In this document: positions 1 to 12,100 of the stretch, one piece after another
Layout of the letters: each line of letters opens with the position of its first letter
Numbering within the stretch: position 1 is the first letter of the stretch
NCBI GenBank assembly: GCA_935421135.1
Contig: OW285190.1
Span: 7,822,501-7,886,500 of the forward strand
Direction of reading: 5' to 3'
Origin: Bugulina stolonifera
Lineage: Eukaryota; Bryozoa; Gymnolaemata; Cheilostomatida; Bugulidae
Length of the DNA stretch: 64,000 nt
The notes under the pieces: generated by a model
Seen by the model: only the letters and a program-made list of their open reading frames with translations
Told to the model about the DNA's origin: nothing
Database searches by the model: none
Made by a program: the position numbers and the translations under genes

Positions 1-423
1 GATACCCATGGTTATGGAATGTACAAGCATGTAATGTAAATGACGTCATCATAACTACATTATGTCTGCTGTCACCACTTACCATAGGTTTGGCGTAGAC
101 CACTTACCAGGTGAAGGACTAGAAAAAGACGAGAAATTACGTGTTGCGTGTTGCATTTCGTACATATTTGCATGTAAATAATTTTTAAACCACAAAAGTC
201 AGGCAGCACAGACATATATTTGTTATAATTCTTCAACAAAATATGCATCAGTTTAATCTTGATTTTGTTCAGAACATTCTACATAATGTTTGATAGTACA
301 TGTAAGTCATTTTAACTGTATGGAATGCAAGGGTACACGACTCCCGAACAGAATTCAAATTGTATCATAATTATTTGCATTAGAAGTTAATAAGCTGTAC
401 TTGGTACTAGAAGGCAGCATATA

Positions 424-537
424 CAGCAATTCAAGTGACCAATAGCTGACAGGCTTACATGTGCAGAAATTCAAGTGACCAATAACTGACAGGCTTGCAT
501 GTGCAGAAATTCAAGTGACCAATAACTGACAGGGTTA
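424..537. repeat. Three-copy 40-bp tandem repeat
   Basis: The motif AATTCAAGTGACCAATA recurs at 429, 469 and 509, exactly 40 bp apart, with only a few substitutions between copies. No coding role is apparent. Confidence 0.9.
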
Positions 538-1436
538 CCTCTACATCTACACTTTTCACTTTTCTTTAATATATATTTACATGAATATTGTATCAATGAA
601 TAAAATGAAATAATATTGTGAATTAATATTTAGATGTGAATGGAAAATGTGTAATACTCACCAAGAAACACCTGTAACTGTCCACACCTCATTTCAAACT
701 GTTAGTGTTTGAGTCAAGCTGAGGCTGTGCGCACGTTGAGAAAAAGTATTTTATATAGTAAAAGTTGTGAACATGTGACCACAAGTCTAATCAGCCATGA
801 GACGGAGATAACTAATGTAATTCTTGTGCACTCTTACATGTAGCATCTTATCTCTCTAAAATGGTGAGAAATATTTCAAAGTCACGTTTTGTGCCTGATT
901 AGTTTATAATATTCTTAGTTAGTGCCAAAAGGAAATCATTAAAGATTACAATCTGTAAGGATGTGAACCCTAATGCTAATATCTAACATTAAACACGGCA
1001 AGGAAGATTCTAGAAGCTACATATATTCTTGATCCCAAGTAAAAATACTTCATTTTGGCAACATATTTTGCCACACCCATAACTAGAACCATCATTGTGC
1101 CAAACTCAAATAGTAACAAGTTTGTAAAATAATTGAACTAGTGAGCTAATGGCTTACATAAATAGCACAAGATTGATTTGTGTCAAGCCATTAACATAAT
1201 AACATTTTAATTGAGTCATCTGCTTGTACTTTACTCTGTGTATCTACATAATACTGTCTAGTGAAGGGATTACCTACACAGTTGCTATTAGTCCCTGTCA
1301 GTCTGCCAAATAATCTCTGATGTCTCAAAGTAGCATTTACATAATATATCAACAATTTTTTGTGGCCTAACATTGAAATTTGGTGTTTATTCCATTAGCC
1401 GATGGCTCTCTCACAATATGTGCTACGTTGACATTA

Positions 1437-1602
1437 GGTTACAAGGCTACAAGGTTACAAGGTTACAAGGTTACAAGGTTACAAAGCTACAAGGTTACAA
1501 GGTTACAAGGCTACAAGGTTACAAGGTTACAAGGTTACAAGGCTACAGGGTTACAAGGTTACAAGGCTACAAGGTTACAAGGTTACAAGGTTACAAGGTT
1601 AC
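1437..1602. repeat. GGTTACAA minisatellite
   Basis: About 20 tandem copies of the 8-bp unit GGTTACAA, with GGCTACAA and AGCTACAA variants. Because 8 bp is not a multiple of three, every frame repeats after 24 bp and stays open. That explains the apparent repetitive ORFs here, which I do not regard as genes. Confidence 0.95.
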
Positions 1603-4189
1603 TCATATTATGAGTACTTTTTCTTTGGACTGTTGCCAGTGCTAGCAGAATTATAAGCAAGTATATATTTGCCAACAGTGTTTTAGCAGAAAATATACGT
1701 ACATGTAACTGCTTCAAATTTCAAACTCATTCACTGGTACTACAATGTAGTTACATTACATCGGCGGATAACTCCTGTCACACCTACATATTTGAAAATT
1801 GCAAGTTCTTTGCCACGTTTCAAGAGTGTGTGAAAATGTCATGTTCTATAATATATCAACGGTGTCTTTTGTGGGGCTTTAATTTGCACTAAGTACATAA
1901 CAAGAGTACTCATTATATAATTATGTTATAATGTATCAAATACTTATTGAATCTTCACTAATAAGGAGAGTAGTCTTCTCTTCATTTTATAAGTTATCCT
2001 CTCTTAACCCAAAACCCAACCACAACATATAAATGACTCTTAGAACGGATTTATTAACTGTAAGTTCCCGCTTTAGTTGCTCATACTGTGTAGTGTTTTT
2101 CTGTAACCATTCTTGAAGCCAACTTAATTAGCTGAATATTTTTTAGCATTCTCCATAAACTTGGTTAGTAGATCAGGTGAGTTTCTGTTCTGCAATAAGT
2201 ATTTAACGCACCACCTTACCACACACATATTACATATAAGATACTAATATGAATCAGTGTAAATCCTACTTGTGTTATTTAATTCACAAAAAATTATGTA
2301 CTTGTTCTGCTATAATAATACACTGTATAAAGTGTATGCTGATCAGAAAAGACCTACGGTACATTCATTTCCATGTACATGTACATGTAATACTGTAGTT
2401 ATTTTATCTAATTATTCATCATATTTGGTGGAACAACACTATACATGTACGTGGGATGAATATCCATTGAACCATTGTACAACATTGTACAATGCACTTA
2501 TCAAAGATTAATTGCAACGATTGCTAAAAGCATTTTTGATCTTACAGTAAAGTTATAGAAAAGGCCACTACAGTCTAGCTGCTTTGGAGTCACGGTAATA
2601 CCCTTTCAAGCACATATGCATGTAAGTGATTATTAACCTGCTTAAAGCTATAATCTTCTTCCACTAGCATTAATCTCCATGTACATGTACATGTATTATA
2701 TTAAAGCCATACTGCTGTTAATATAGTCAATACTGATCTACAAGTGAAGGTGAAGTGATTGGGAACCTTTCCATGTACATGCGGCAGCAGCATTCAAGTA
2801 CAGCAAACCATGGTGCGGTTTCACTTGCCACTTGACATTAATTTCAATTTTAGAATTCAGTAATTTATAGGAAATAGAGCAGTTCGGTATCAAACAGTCA
2901 CTGTTTGGCATTGATGAGCAACGAATTTAGGAAATTAAGAAAATATACTGCCTAAATTATGTATAATTACATGCACGCGTAAAAATGTATAAATTCATCT
3001 ATTAGGTACCAACTTGATTACAGTGTTGGATGTTGGACATCGGTCATTGTTATACATGTACATGTACTAGCCTGAAATTTTTAATTTAGTTCAACTTATC
3101 CTCAACAACCTGTCTAGTTTGTCAGTAAGTTTACAGTTACAATGTAAGTTAGTTTGTCATACACAATGCACTATTGCTATAAGATTTGTCCTACCATGTC
3201 CTCCGATTATTTAAGTAAAAGTAGATCATGCAGTAAATATAGGTCATTGAAAGGCTGACTGAACATTACAGGCATAGTGTACACCGTATCAAGCCACCCT
3301 GATGAGGTTGAACTAGCCATGCATTGGCCATCATAGTGGGAGTTGTCCCACTTTTCTAACAGGACTGCTATATTTCCACGTGGAATTGTATTTCCATTAA
3401 CTGTTTTTCAAGAAACCATAATCGAATTTGAACAGGACCATATAAAATCTTTTACCTGACCACACTCTAGTCAATCAGAGTATGATTAAATAATAGAATA
3501 TCATGTACATGTCATCAATTTTATATACATGTAGGCTACATATTGTATAAGCACATGTACATGTATGTACGTTTTCTTAGTGGGTGGTCTCAGTCATCTT
3601 ACTTGATATTCTTTGCTCCCAAACTTGACAGATTCCATTCTTATACACGAAAAGGTAAAATTGATGACTGCATAAGATACAACATTTTTCTTCATGTGAT
3701 AATGTTCGAAACCTCAAACCTGTAACAATGTAGGTATCTCTACAGTTAACTCACATCCACTACTTTATTGCTAATTTTGCAGTTGTCAAGCTTATCTGAA
3801 AACTAGCCAACCAAAGAACAGAGTTTTTCAGATTATCATTGGTTAGCAGAATTATTCACAATACCTCAACATCCGCTGTAGCACATAACATAATATATGG
3901 CTAGAACTAGCGCCAATGGAATCACTAATACACCTGCGTTGTTCTCTTGTTTTAGACCAGAGATCAACATTACTGATTCCATCTTGTGTAGGTGATTAGT
4001 GATTCTCTGCTTTGGTATTGATAAACTTCAATTGATTGTTTTATGCAATTTGAACAAAATATTTACAAATAATGATCCTAATTATCCTTCTAGTTTCTAA
4101 ATCTACAAAATAATAACATGATTTGAAATGAAGCTGTGAATGATTTGTTATAAAATACGCATAAGCAGTTTTCCTAACCCACATCTTTC

Positions 4190-4790
4190 AGCCCATTTCA
4201 ATTTTGATTGTAATCTAACTAAATTTAATAACAATAAAAGCATGATACCAATGAGCCATTACCAATATACAAAGTTGTCTTCTCTCTATTTGTCTCAATA
4301 TTGAGAGAGAACAACTTCAAATCGATATCGCAGCACATGTAGAATATTATATGACATCGCCTTTTTATGAAAGTCAATTGCTTAACCATTGATTGGTGGA
4401 GAGAAAAGTTTTTGCAAACTAACTGAATGTAATAGCAATAAAAGCATGATCAAACACAGGCTTGCCAAGAACAACCGATGAAAATGAGGGAAATTCAGCA
4501 TTTGGGTGGGGGTGTTCCTTTTGGGTAGAGTACCAAAAATTTAAGTCGGAAGTCATATAGTCTCCTGCAAAATCAGGGAGACTTGGTAAGCCTGATCAAA
4601 CAATTTAATGTTGTTTCAATTTCCCATTAACAATGTAAAAAGTTGTCTTCTCCCTATTTGATGCATTGTTGAGAGAGGACAACTTCAAGTCGGCATGGCT
4701 TTAGCCAAGCAGCTACATGTAGAATATAGGCATAGCCTTTGTTATTTTATAAAAGTCAGTTACTTAACCAATGGATGGGTGGAGAAAAAA
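4190..4790. repeat. Diverged direct duplication containing hairpin-forming units
   Basis: Two related blocks lie side by side (about 4190-4420 and 4430-4790). Both hold AATAACAATAAAAGCATGAT-like sequence, then an AAGTTGTCTTCTC ... GAGAGAACAACTT inverted repeat (4273-4317 and 4639-4686), then a shared CTTAACCA.TG.TTGG segment. The second block is longer because a 138-bp element is inserted in it at 4457. A related half-motif is seen near 16290-16370. Confidence 0.6.
4457..4594. mobile_element. 138-bp hAT-like MITE with 8-bp target duplication
   Basis: Terminal inverted repeats CAGGCTTGCCAAG (4457) and CTTGGTAAGCCTG (ending 4594) match at 12 of 13 positions. They are flanked by the identical 8-bp direct repeat ATCAAACA at 4449-4456 and 4595-4602. 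Terminal CAGG and an 8-bp duplication are typical of the hAT superfamily. The element is far too short to code for a transposase, so it is non-autonomous. It interrupts the second copy of the duplication described at 4190-4790. Confidence 0.85.
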
Positions 4791-4972
4791 GAATTTGTCC
4801 AAGACTATAATAATTACCTATTTCCGCATAATGAAGAGTGCTGGGAGGTGACCCTCAATCAGTTAGTTTATAGTGTTGTGTACCCTTTATCTACCTTTAG
4901 CTTTTAGCTGTTGATTATAAGGTGTCTTCGCGACCTCTTGGGCAAACCCGGGTCACAAATAAAAATTACAAG

Positions 4973-5182
4973 ATGGCCGTCCGACCGAAATCAGAAGGGC
5001 TATTGGACTGGGATTTTGCTTGGCCAAATGAAACCATCCCTAGTCCATCGGCTCAACTGACTTCTTCGTGCGAAAATGAGGACTTTGCTTTTGAGCCAGG
5101 CCAGTGTGCTCGCAACTCTGTGACAGATGTGTGCCGGAAAATGTTTTCGCAAATCGGCCTGGGTCTGAAATCTAGGTCATGA
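4973..5182 (+). CDS. Possible small ORF or first exon, unknown product
   Basis: A 69-codon ATG ORF starting MAVRPKSEGLLDWDFAW lies in a short GC-richer stretch and has a more coding-like composition than its surroundings. It ends at TGA after LKSRS, and no good splice donor sits near the end. No domain, signal peptide or membrane segment is visible and I do not recognise it. It may be a real small gene, an exon of an unseen gene, or part of an old transposon. Confidence 0.2.
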   Translation: MAVRPKSEGLLDWDFAWPNETIPSPSAQLTSSCENEDFAFEPGQCARNSVTDVCRKMFSQIGLGLKSRS

Positions 5183-5957
5183 AGGCACCTATACTAGCTT
5201 TCACATTGCATTTGATTATCAACTAGAAACTAAATACCTACCCTCCATCCGAGCTAGTCCCAACCCTGGCAATGAAACATAGAACAGAGACTAATTAGAA
5301 TTGTCACCTGCTTTTCTAGTATGGCGTTTCTGAGCCCAGACTTTTGCATGTGTTGAGTGATTCATCTTTTACAGTTGTGTCTCACATCCCTTCACGGGTA
5401 ACTTCAGTTCTCATAGTTGGCATCCTTCTATCCTAAACGTATAGCCTTGGCTTTTTGATAAAGAGCTTCAGTTCTCATTGCTTGGTCAGTAGCGCTACGC
5501 TTCGTCATGTATTGGTTCCAGCTCATCCCCTCAGACTATGTTGTGTAAAGTGGTAGTAAACGTTACACGCAGCATCATAATTCTGAGAGATGTATTAGGC
5601 ATATTCCGATATTGCACTGGTTCATATGAGGCTGTGTTTAGTGGCCAATGAAGTGTAAGCACTCAGGCTTGACCAATAGCTGTTGTAAAGGTTAATCTCA
5701 TTGTAATTAGTAAAATATTATTAGCAAGCATGCTAGCTAGCAGAGATGCAATGCAGTGTAATACTCAATAAAATTCCTTCATTTAGTAATTAAATGCTGT
5801 TTTATTCAGCACTCACGTGTCATTTTTAAACATACTTATGTCTCTTAATGGCTGACCAATACTGTTCAATCAACACAGCTTTGAACCATTTGGAGTTGTC
5901 TTGCTTTAACGTTGGAGTAAGACATTTCCAAAACATAAAGAAATACAATTCGTGGGG

Positions 5958-6189
5958 TTAAAGCCAAAAGGTGACAAGTCCACTATTGTGGTATTATCAC
6001 AAATGAAGGACAAACTGCTTTTCCAAAATTTCAAATATTTGAGTTTTTGTAAACAAACACCTATCTTTTGTCTGTCAGATGAAGCCCTTAATCTACTGGA
6101 ATTGCCATTAATAGAGTTGTCCCCTTCCTACCCTGAGATATTTCAGAGCCAAAAGGTGACAACTAGCATACTTGTCACCTTTTGGCTCT
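5958..6189. mobile_element. Fold-back/MITE-like element with repeated AGCCAAAAGGTGACAA ends
   Basis: AAGCCAAAAGGTGACAAG at the left (from 5960) is the inverted counterpart of TTGTCACCTTTTGGCTCT at the right (6172-6189). A third copy at 6145-6162 pairs perfectly with the right end over 18 bp, leaving a 9-nt loop (6163-6171), so the right end is a strong hairpin. The interior has an open frame but no recognisable domain. No clear target-site duplication was found. Confidence 0.6.
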
Positions 6190-9062
6190 CTAAGCTGAGG
6201 TTATTTTACCTTTGAATGACTGTAATAGTGACATGACCAATGGCTATATAAAAAGCTGAACATTTTTTTGTGGTATTTGAAATCATGAACACCAAATTTA
6301 GGTTGATTATCCAGCTTTAGATTAGTGACAAATTTGACTCTTTTGATGTTGAAAAGAGTAGTTGATGAAAGTCTGTCCTCTCTTACACAAGAGTTGCTTC
6401 TATTTCTCCTGTACATTTAGTATGCTTATGTACATAGCAGATAACTGATCAAGGCTATTACCTTAAAATAATTTACCTGTATTCAGGTGGTAAAATAAAA
6501 GTGCATATAATTTGCATGCAAATTTTTGTTATTTTCTAACTTCTTTCTACACACAATACAATCGTTTGTAAACTAATATGTAACAGAAACTCTGATGAGG
6601 AAGTTAAGTATTTAATCCGTTATAAAAAAAACTTATTAAATAACAGCAATAAACCATTAGTCATCTCTAATCAGCTTATGAATGGCATTGACATCAGCAG
6701 AGTAACGTACATGTAAGTCTCATGCCTTGCAGGGGTTGATACAACTTGGTATGTAATACAGGCATACATACTCTCTCATACGAGATTATTCACTTGAAAA
6801 CTTGAAATCAAGTGGAGAAAGGCTGCAGTCTGCCATCTTAAACCTAAGCACGGACTGGGAAACAATTTCTGTCATTTGTGGGAACCAAAATTCTAAAATT
6901 AAAATGATTGTGTTGGGTGCATATTCTGCTTTTGCGTGGAATGGACAATGACTGGTGCTAGCTCACACTGTTCACACAATTGCTACTCTGTGACATTTAT
7001 CAATCATCATGTAAACCAGCATGTTGGTACAGATTGGTAAAACTCTCTGGCAGTCTGGTGATATGACAGTCTGGCCATGCTGACCTGACCATCATTTGAT
7101 AGAAATCCCTTCAGCCTGTTCTAGTAACCCTACGATTAATATTAGACTAGCTAATTATTGCAAGGCAGTAGAATTTCATGATCTAAATAGCCCATTATTG
7201 TAATGTTGCAAAATCTAGGTGTCAGACACGCACCATTATTACTGAGTGTACCCACTCAAAGCAGGCAAAGGTTAACATAGTAGAACCTTAAAAATATATG
7301 AATTCAAATTGTGATCTAATTTAAAGCAAAAATATCTTCTCTAGATACTTGTATAGCTTATGTAACTGGTATACAACGGTATGTCAACTCTCCATGTAAA
7401 CCTTTTTGCACGTATGATAGTACAGGTAGTACATAGTAGGTCACATTTCCACTCTCACAGAAGCACTCTATTATACAATGATTATGTTTATACATTGTAT
7501 ATCCATACTGATAGAATGGATAACAGTAAATGATTAAACTTTAACAATCATACACTGTACATAATTAGCCATTGCTGTTCCCACAGCTAACTGAAGCAGT
7601 AAATACAATATTTTTATCTACAGTAACCTAATCCATCCCTACCCTAGAGATAATCCACATTAGCTGAGCCTAGAGCATTTCTGACTGACCTGTTCATTGG
7701 GTTGTCAATAGCATTACTCACCCTCAGTACCCACCCACAAGTCATAATTATACAGCTAATCGTTTTTTATAAAGTTTATTATTGGCAATTAACGCAATAA
7801 ATCTGGCATAGCAGCATACAGTATTATACATTTGCATTCGATTTACTGTAGTATATATTCATTTCTTATCATAAGTGTTAGCAGGAGAGATGTCTACGCA
7901 CTCTACATGTACATTACCATAATTAATCTATATAATGATGTTGAAATACAGTGTGGGTTTATGTCATTGGCATGTAATCCTCAAATTCTACAACTAGTGG
8001 CTTATTTCTTATTTATATGCATTATAATTACACACAAATGTTAATTGTTATTGCTTTGGCTCACTTTATGAAACTTAAAGTCAAAATTCTGCATTCACAT
8101 GCACAATCAAATGCATGCTTCATTTTCAATTCAAGGTATATCGTCCAATCCATATGTAGTAAATTTTAATTTCGGAAAATATATAAATTAGAGGATTAAA
8201 ACTTTGGCAGCTCTCATATGCTGTCAGGCCGTCAGCTGTCAAACTCTATTGGCTGAGAAATCTGGTTCCCACAGATATCGTTCTCGTCATTTCTGCAGTC
8301 TAAAATATATAGACTTATGAGCCTTCTGCATCAGCCATCAACATAGGTTTGAATTATAACCGCAATTTATTGATGGTGTTCAATGTAAACAGCTGCATAT
8401 GTATACATTGTACATGTAAACATATATGTATTAACCAACAAAATGGAAGAAACAAGTTGTGTGTATTCTGCACATATACAAGTACATTATTATTTTTAAA
8501 ACTCGTTGGCAATATATACATGTACGTTCATATCCACCTTAAACCTCGATTATAAAAAGTGCCCTGTGCTATTGAAACCAGGCAAGTTGATGATTTACCT
8601 TTAGTAGCCCTCGCGGCCACCTGTTCAGCTAAAAGAAGTGTTTCTCATGACAAACTTGCAATCCATAGATACCCGCCGCAAACCGTAATCTCTAATTGCT
8701 TCAATTCACAAGGTACATGTATTATGGTCATATTTTATAACATAATCATTATTATTCTGTATTACAAACACACCACATACACTGTGTATGTACATGTTCA
8801 CGTGAATGTACATAGGCTAGGTCAGCCTACTCCTTCAAATTAAGCAGTCATTAAGTTACATATAAAAGTGGATTAGTGAAATTGTTAAACTAAAACCATC
8901 TCCAAATAAAAACATGGATCAAATCATACTCTCCATCTAACTAAATTTAATCCTCTTTGACCTCTTGTTAGGTTCCTGTGTCAAAGATTAATCTATACCA
9001 ACTCGGTTGTGCCACTTGTCATCTCCCTCTGACCAGGGCAACCAGTCGGCCAGATATTGGGG

Positions 9063-9134
9063 TATATAAGCAGATATCTAGGGTTCACATGCATTAGTTT
9101 CATGTTGTTTGGATAAACATCATCCTCTTCCAAC
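9063..9134 (+). promoter_or_regulatory. TATA-type promoter of TSP1 gene A
   Basis: TATATAAG at 9063-9070 lies 65 nt upstream of the start codon at 9135. The layout matches the TATA-to-ATG spacing of genes B, C and E in the cluster. The expected transcript start is about 30 nt downstream of the TATA box, giving a short 5' UTR of roughly 35 nt. Confidence 0.65.
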
Positions 9135-12100
9135 ATGATCTCTAAGCACATCCTGTGCATTGGTAGGTAGATAGTAAATAACAGATAGTAAATCAATTCA
9201 ATAAAGTCTACCATTAGGTTTTGTATTAGATTTCGTATTGGTGTTAGGTGTACAATTATACAGTTCATGGACATATATTTTTACTATTTTACCAAAAAAC
9301 ATTGACAAGAGTATGGTCTGTCACCATCTGACATTCATGTTTCAATATCCTACATTACAAGCAATAAAGTCTACAGGTCTATGCCATATGTATAGAGTAT
9401 TGTATTGTGTGTAGCCTATTGCAGTGCCAAATGTTTAAAACATGATTTGTTTGATTATTGTGTCACAAAAATATAAAGCAAATCTGTAATAATAACACCA
9501 GATAGATGTATAGATAAAACAAAGTAATTGTATTTACATGCAAAAGTGAAATTAAACTAAATTTCATTTTAAAGTACAATAGATAAATTCTCAACACTAT
9601 TTTTGGTAAGATTTGTACTTAATTATTTTGCTTTTTTTCAATCAATGCTGAATAGCCTGAGATAAAATAGTAGGCTAATGTTACGTGTAATTTTATTGAA
9701 AGTGACTGAATGCCCATATGAGGTACTTACATTGTTTCCTTCAAACTATTGCAGGATTGCTGGTGCTGGCTGTAAACCTGTTAACTGTCAATGGTAGGTG
9801 AATATTTCCTGTCTTGTGTTGGATAGATTCAATGGAATGCACATATAACAGCGACACTACCCAGTTTTCTGTATACACATGGATAGCTGGAATATAACAT
9901 ACTCTGCAGCTTTGGTCCAGTGATTTAACAAGATACTAAAACCTAAACCATGTTGGTGAAACATCAATTTCTAAGTAAATTGAGAACATATTGTGCCTAA
10001 ATTTGGAGGACACAAACAATGAATAATAAAATTCTATACAGTGTTAAATTGCTAATCATGATCATATTATATATTTACAGGAGTATCAGTTGACACTTGT
10101 GCTACGCAGTCAACTTGTATCAACTTTGATGAGTCAGGATGTACAGGTGGATCTAGGGATGTCTGTATAAGGTCTAATCCGGCAGCCTCTGGTTGTACTC
10201 TTGTCTCGGGAACTGATACTTTGGCAGCTGTGTGCGCTGTTAGTTCCACATCACGTAAGTGTGCTTCCTGCGTTCAATCGTACTGATAGTAAAATTACAC
10301 TAATTTCATGTGTACTAATTTACATGAAGACACGATGAAAAGTTTTCCTCACTGGTAATCAATTTCTGCTTAGGTTTATAAGTTAATTACATTAATATTA
10401 TTTGCAACTTTCCCATGAACTTGTAAAATAAAAGAGTAGATTGAAAACTGTTTTTTGAATATCTTCTACAGGCAGCATGCGTAATAGTGCAAGCTTACAT
10501 GTGTCGTAAGTAGGCCTGCAACGATGAATCGATACGATTAATTTGCAGCATTTTTAATATCGATTGATTGCACTCAATTTTCGATTCTTGTTAAATATAT
10601 ACTTAGTCTTGGGAATCCCAAGTTGTCACCATAGCATGGTGGCAGAGCGCTCGCTTTACAAACGTGTGGTCATGGGTTGGAATCTCAGTGAAGCGCAATT
10701 TTTTTCTTGTAATTTTGTTGGCAATAAGTGGATAGCTATAAAATACATCATGTGCTAAGATGTATTACTAGTATAAGTCTATAATTATAAAAATGCCCCA
10801 AACACACAATTTGTATTTGATATTCCACACAATTAGAAGGGTGTGCTTCTGCAATCTACTCATTCTACTCTTTTTGGTGATTCTAAAATGGAATTATCAA
10901 CTCAATTACTACAACTGGCAGTGTTCTAAAATACTGTTGCGAAGAACTACTGCAACGTAAATGGTGTCAGGGTAAATGATTCAAATAAATAGCAACATCG
11001 ATAGTTGTGCTCACTGTCTTCATTCACTTCTTGCTTGGGGTTACAGTAACACACTTGCCTATTGTACTACATAGCTACATTATTTCAGTAAAATTGTGAG
11101 ATACTGTTATTGGTCTGATTGACCTCACTAGTGTATTTTCTGTTAATTTTGCGCAATGAAGTATCGAATCGAAAAAATCGAAAAAGTTAATTGGCAGAAT
11201 CGAAAAAATCGAAACAGTATTTTGTGAATTGTTGCAGGCCTAGTCGTAAGGACATTGTGTGCTGGTCAGCACTGCTGCCTCCTAAAACCCTTTAACCGTG
11301 GCCCATACAATTCTATCTGTGGGCTGGTATTTAAATACTGACATACTACATGATTGTATACTACATGTATATAACATTTAGTATAATGGGCATCGATATA
11401 CACGCTGTACATGCGTTATAGTAGAATATACAGCATAATGTGTATACTTGAATGGCTATGGAAGAGCATGCAGAACGAGCGCAGGTTCATGATTTTATGT
11501 TACTGGTATTTAAGTATCCAAACAAAATACGCCAATTTCTGTGTTCCAGCACTGTGTCAAATTGAAAATGTTTTTTACAATAATTATTGCTATCCTAACT
11601 TTTATACAAGAATAAAGGACAATGTTGTCTCGGTAAATCAGCTCCTACAGCAGGTTCTAGATTTAAAAAATACGCACCAATGTATTAACTATTCTATTCT
11701 TATTTTAGCAACTGGTTTGGCTCCTATACTGAATGGTGCAGGTCCCAGCTGCTTCTCTTTCCCTGGAGGCATGACAGCAACTTTCGCAGTGTCTGATGAC
11801 AATGCTGCTTCAGGTGAGTTGTGACATACATTGTATGTATTTATTATGTTTACGGGTGACTGATCATCTGCCTGCAAATATCTCACTGTCTGCAAGCGCA
11901 ACATCATCAAGGAGTTAACATGAACCTTTTATGTGAACAGATTTTTCACTGGTGAAATAATTACGTACCTGCGTGAAATTAAGTGTGAAAAATTCTCAAC
12001 ATTACCAAAATTAATTTCAGGTTTTGATATTACTACATGTCACATAATTACAAGCATAATATTATAATTGTATTAGCCCAAAATTTTACGACATCTGAAT

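Larger units (their letters stand above)
1..9060. other. Mostly non-coding region upstream of the TSP1 cluster
   Basis: AT-rich DNA without a convincing multi-exon gene on either strand. Open frames are short and show no recognisable domain. Sub-features worth naming (tandem repeats, a hAT-like element, a fold-back element and one exon-like ORF) are listed separately. The palindromic word TACATGTA and its extensions recur, for example near 2378-2394, 2679-2694, 3055-3066 and 3554-3564. A slightly GC-richer stretch at 8559-8712 could be a decayed exon or transposon fragment, but I cannot support a gene there. Confidence 0.5.

Noticed and set aside
424..537. CRISPR-like array
   Set aside because: Direct 40-bp tandem copies with no unique spacers, in a eukaryotic context.
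1373..1645. Repetitive ORFs reading LQGYKVTR
   Set aside because: Produced by an 8-bp tandem repeat that leaves all frames open; no start context or splice evidence.
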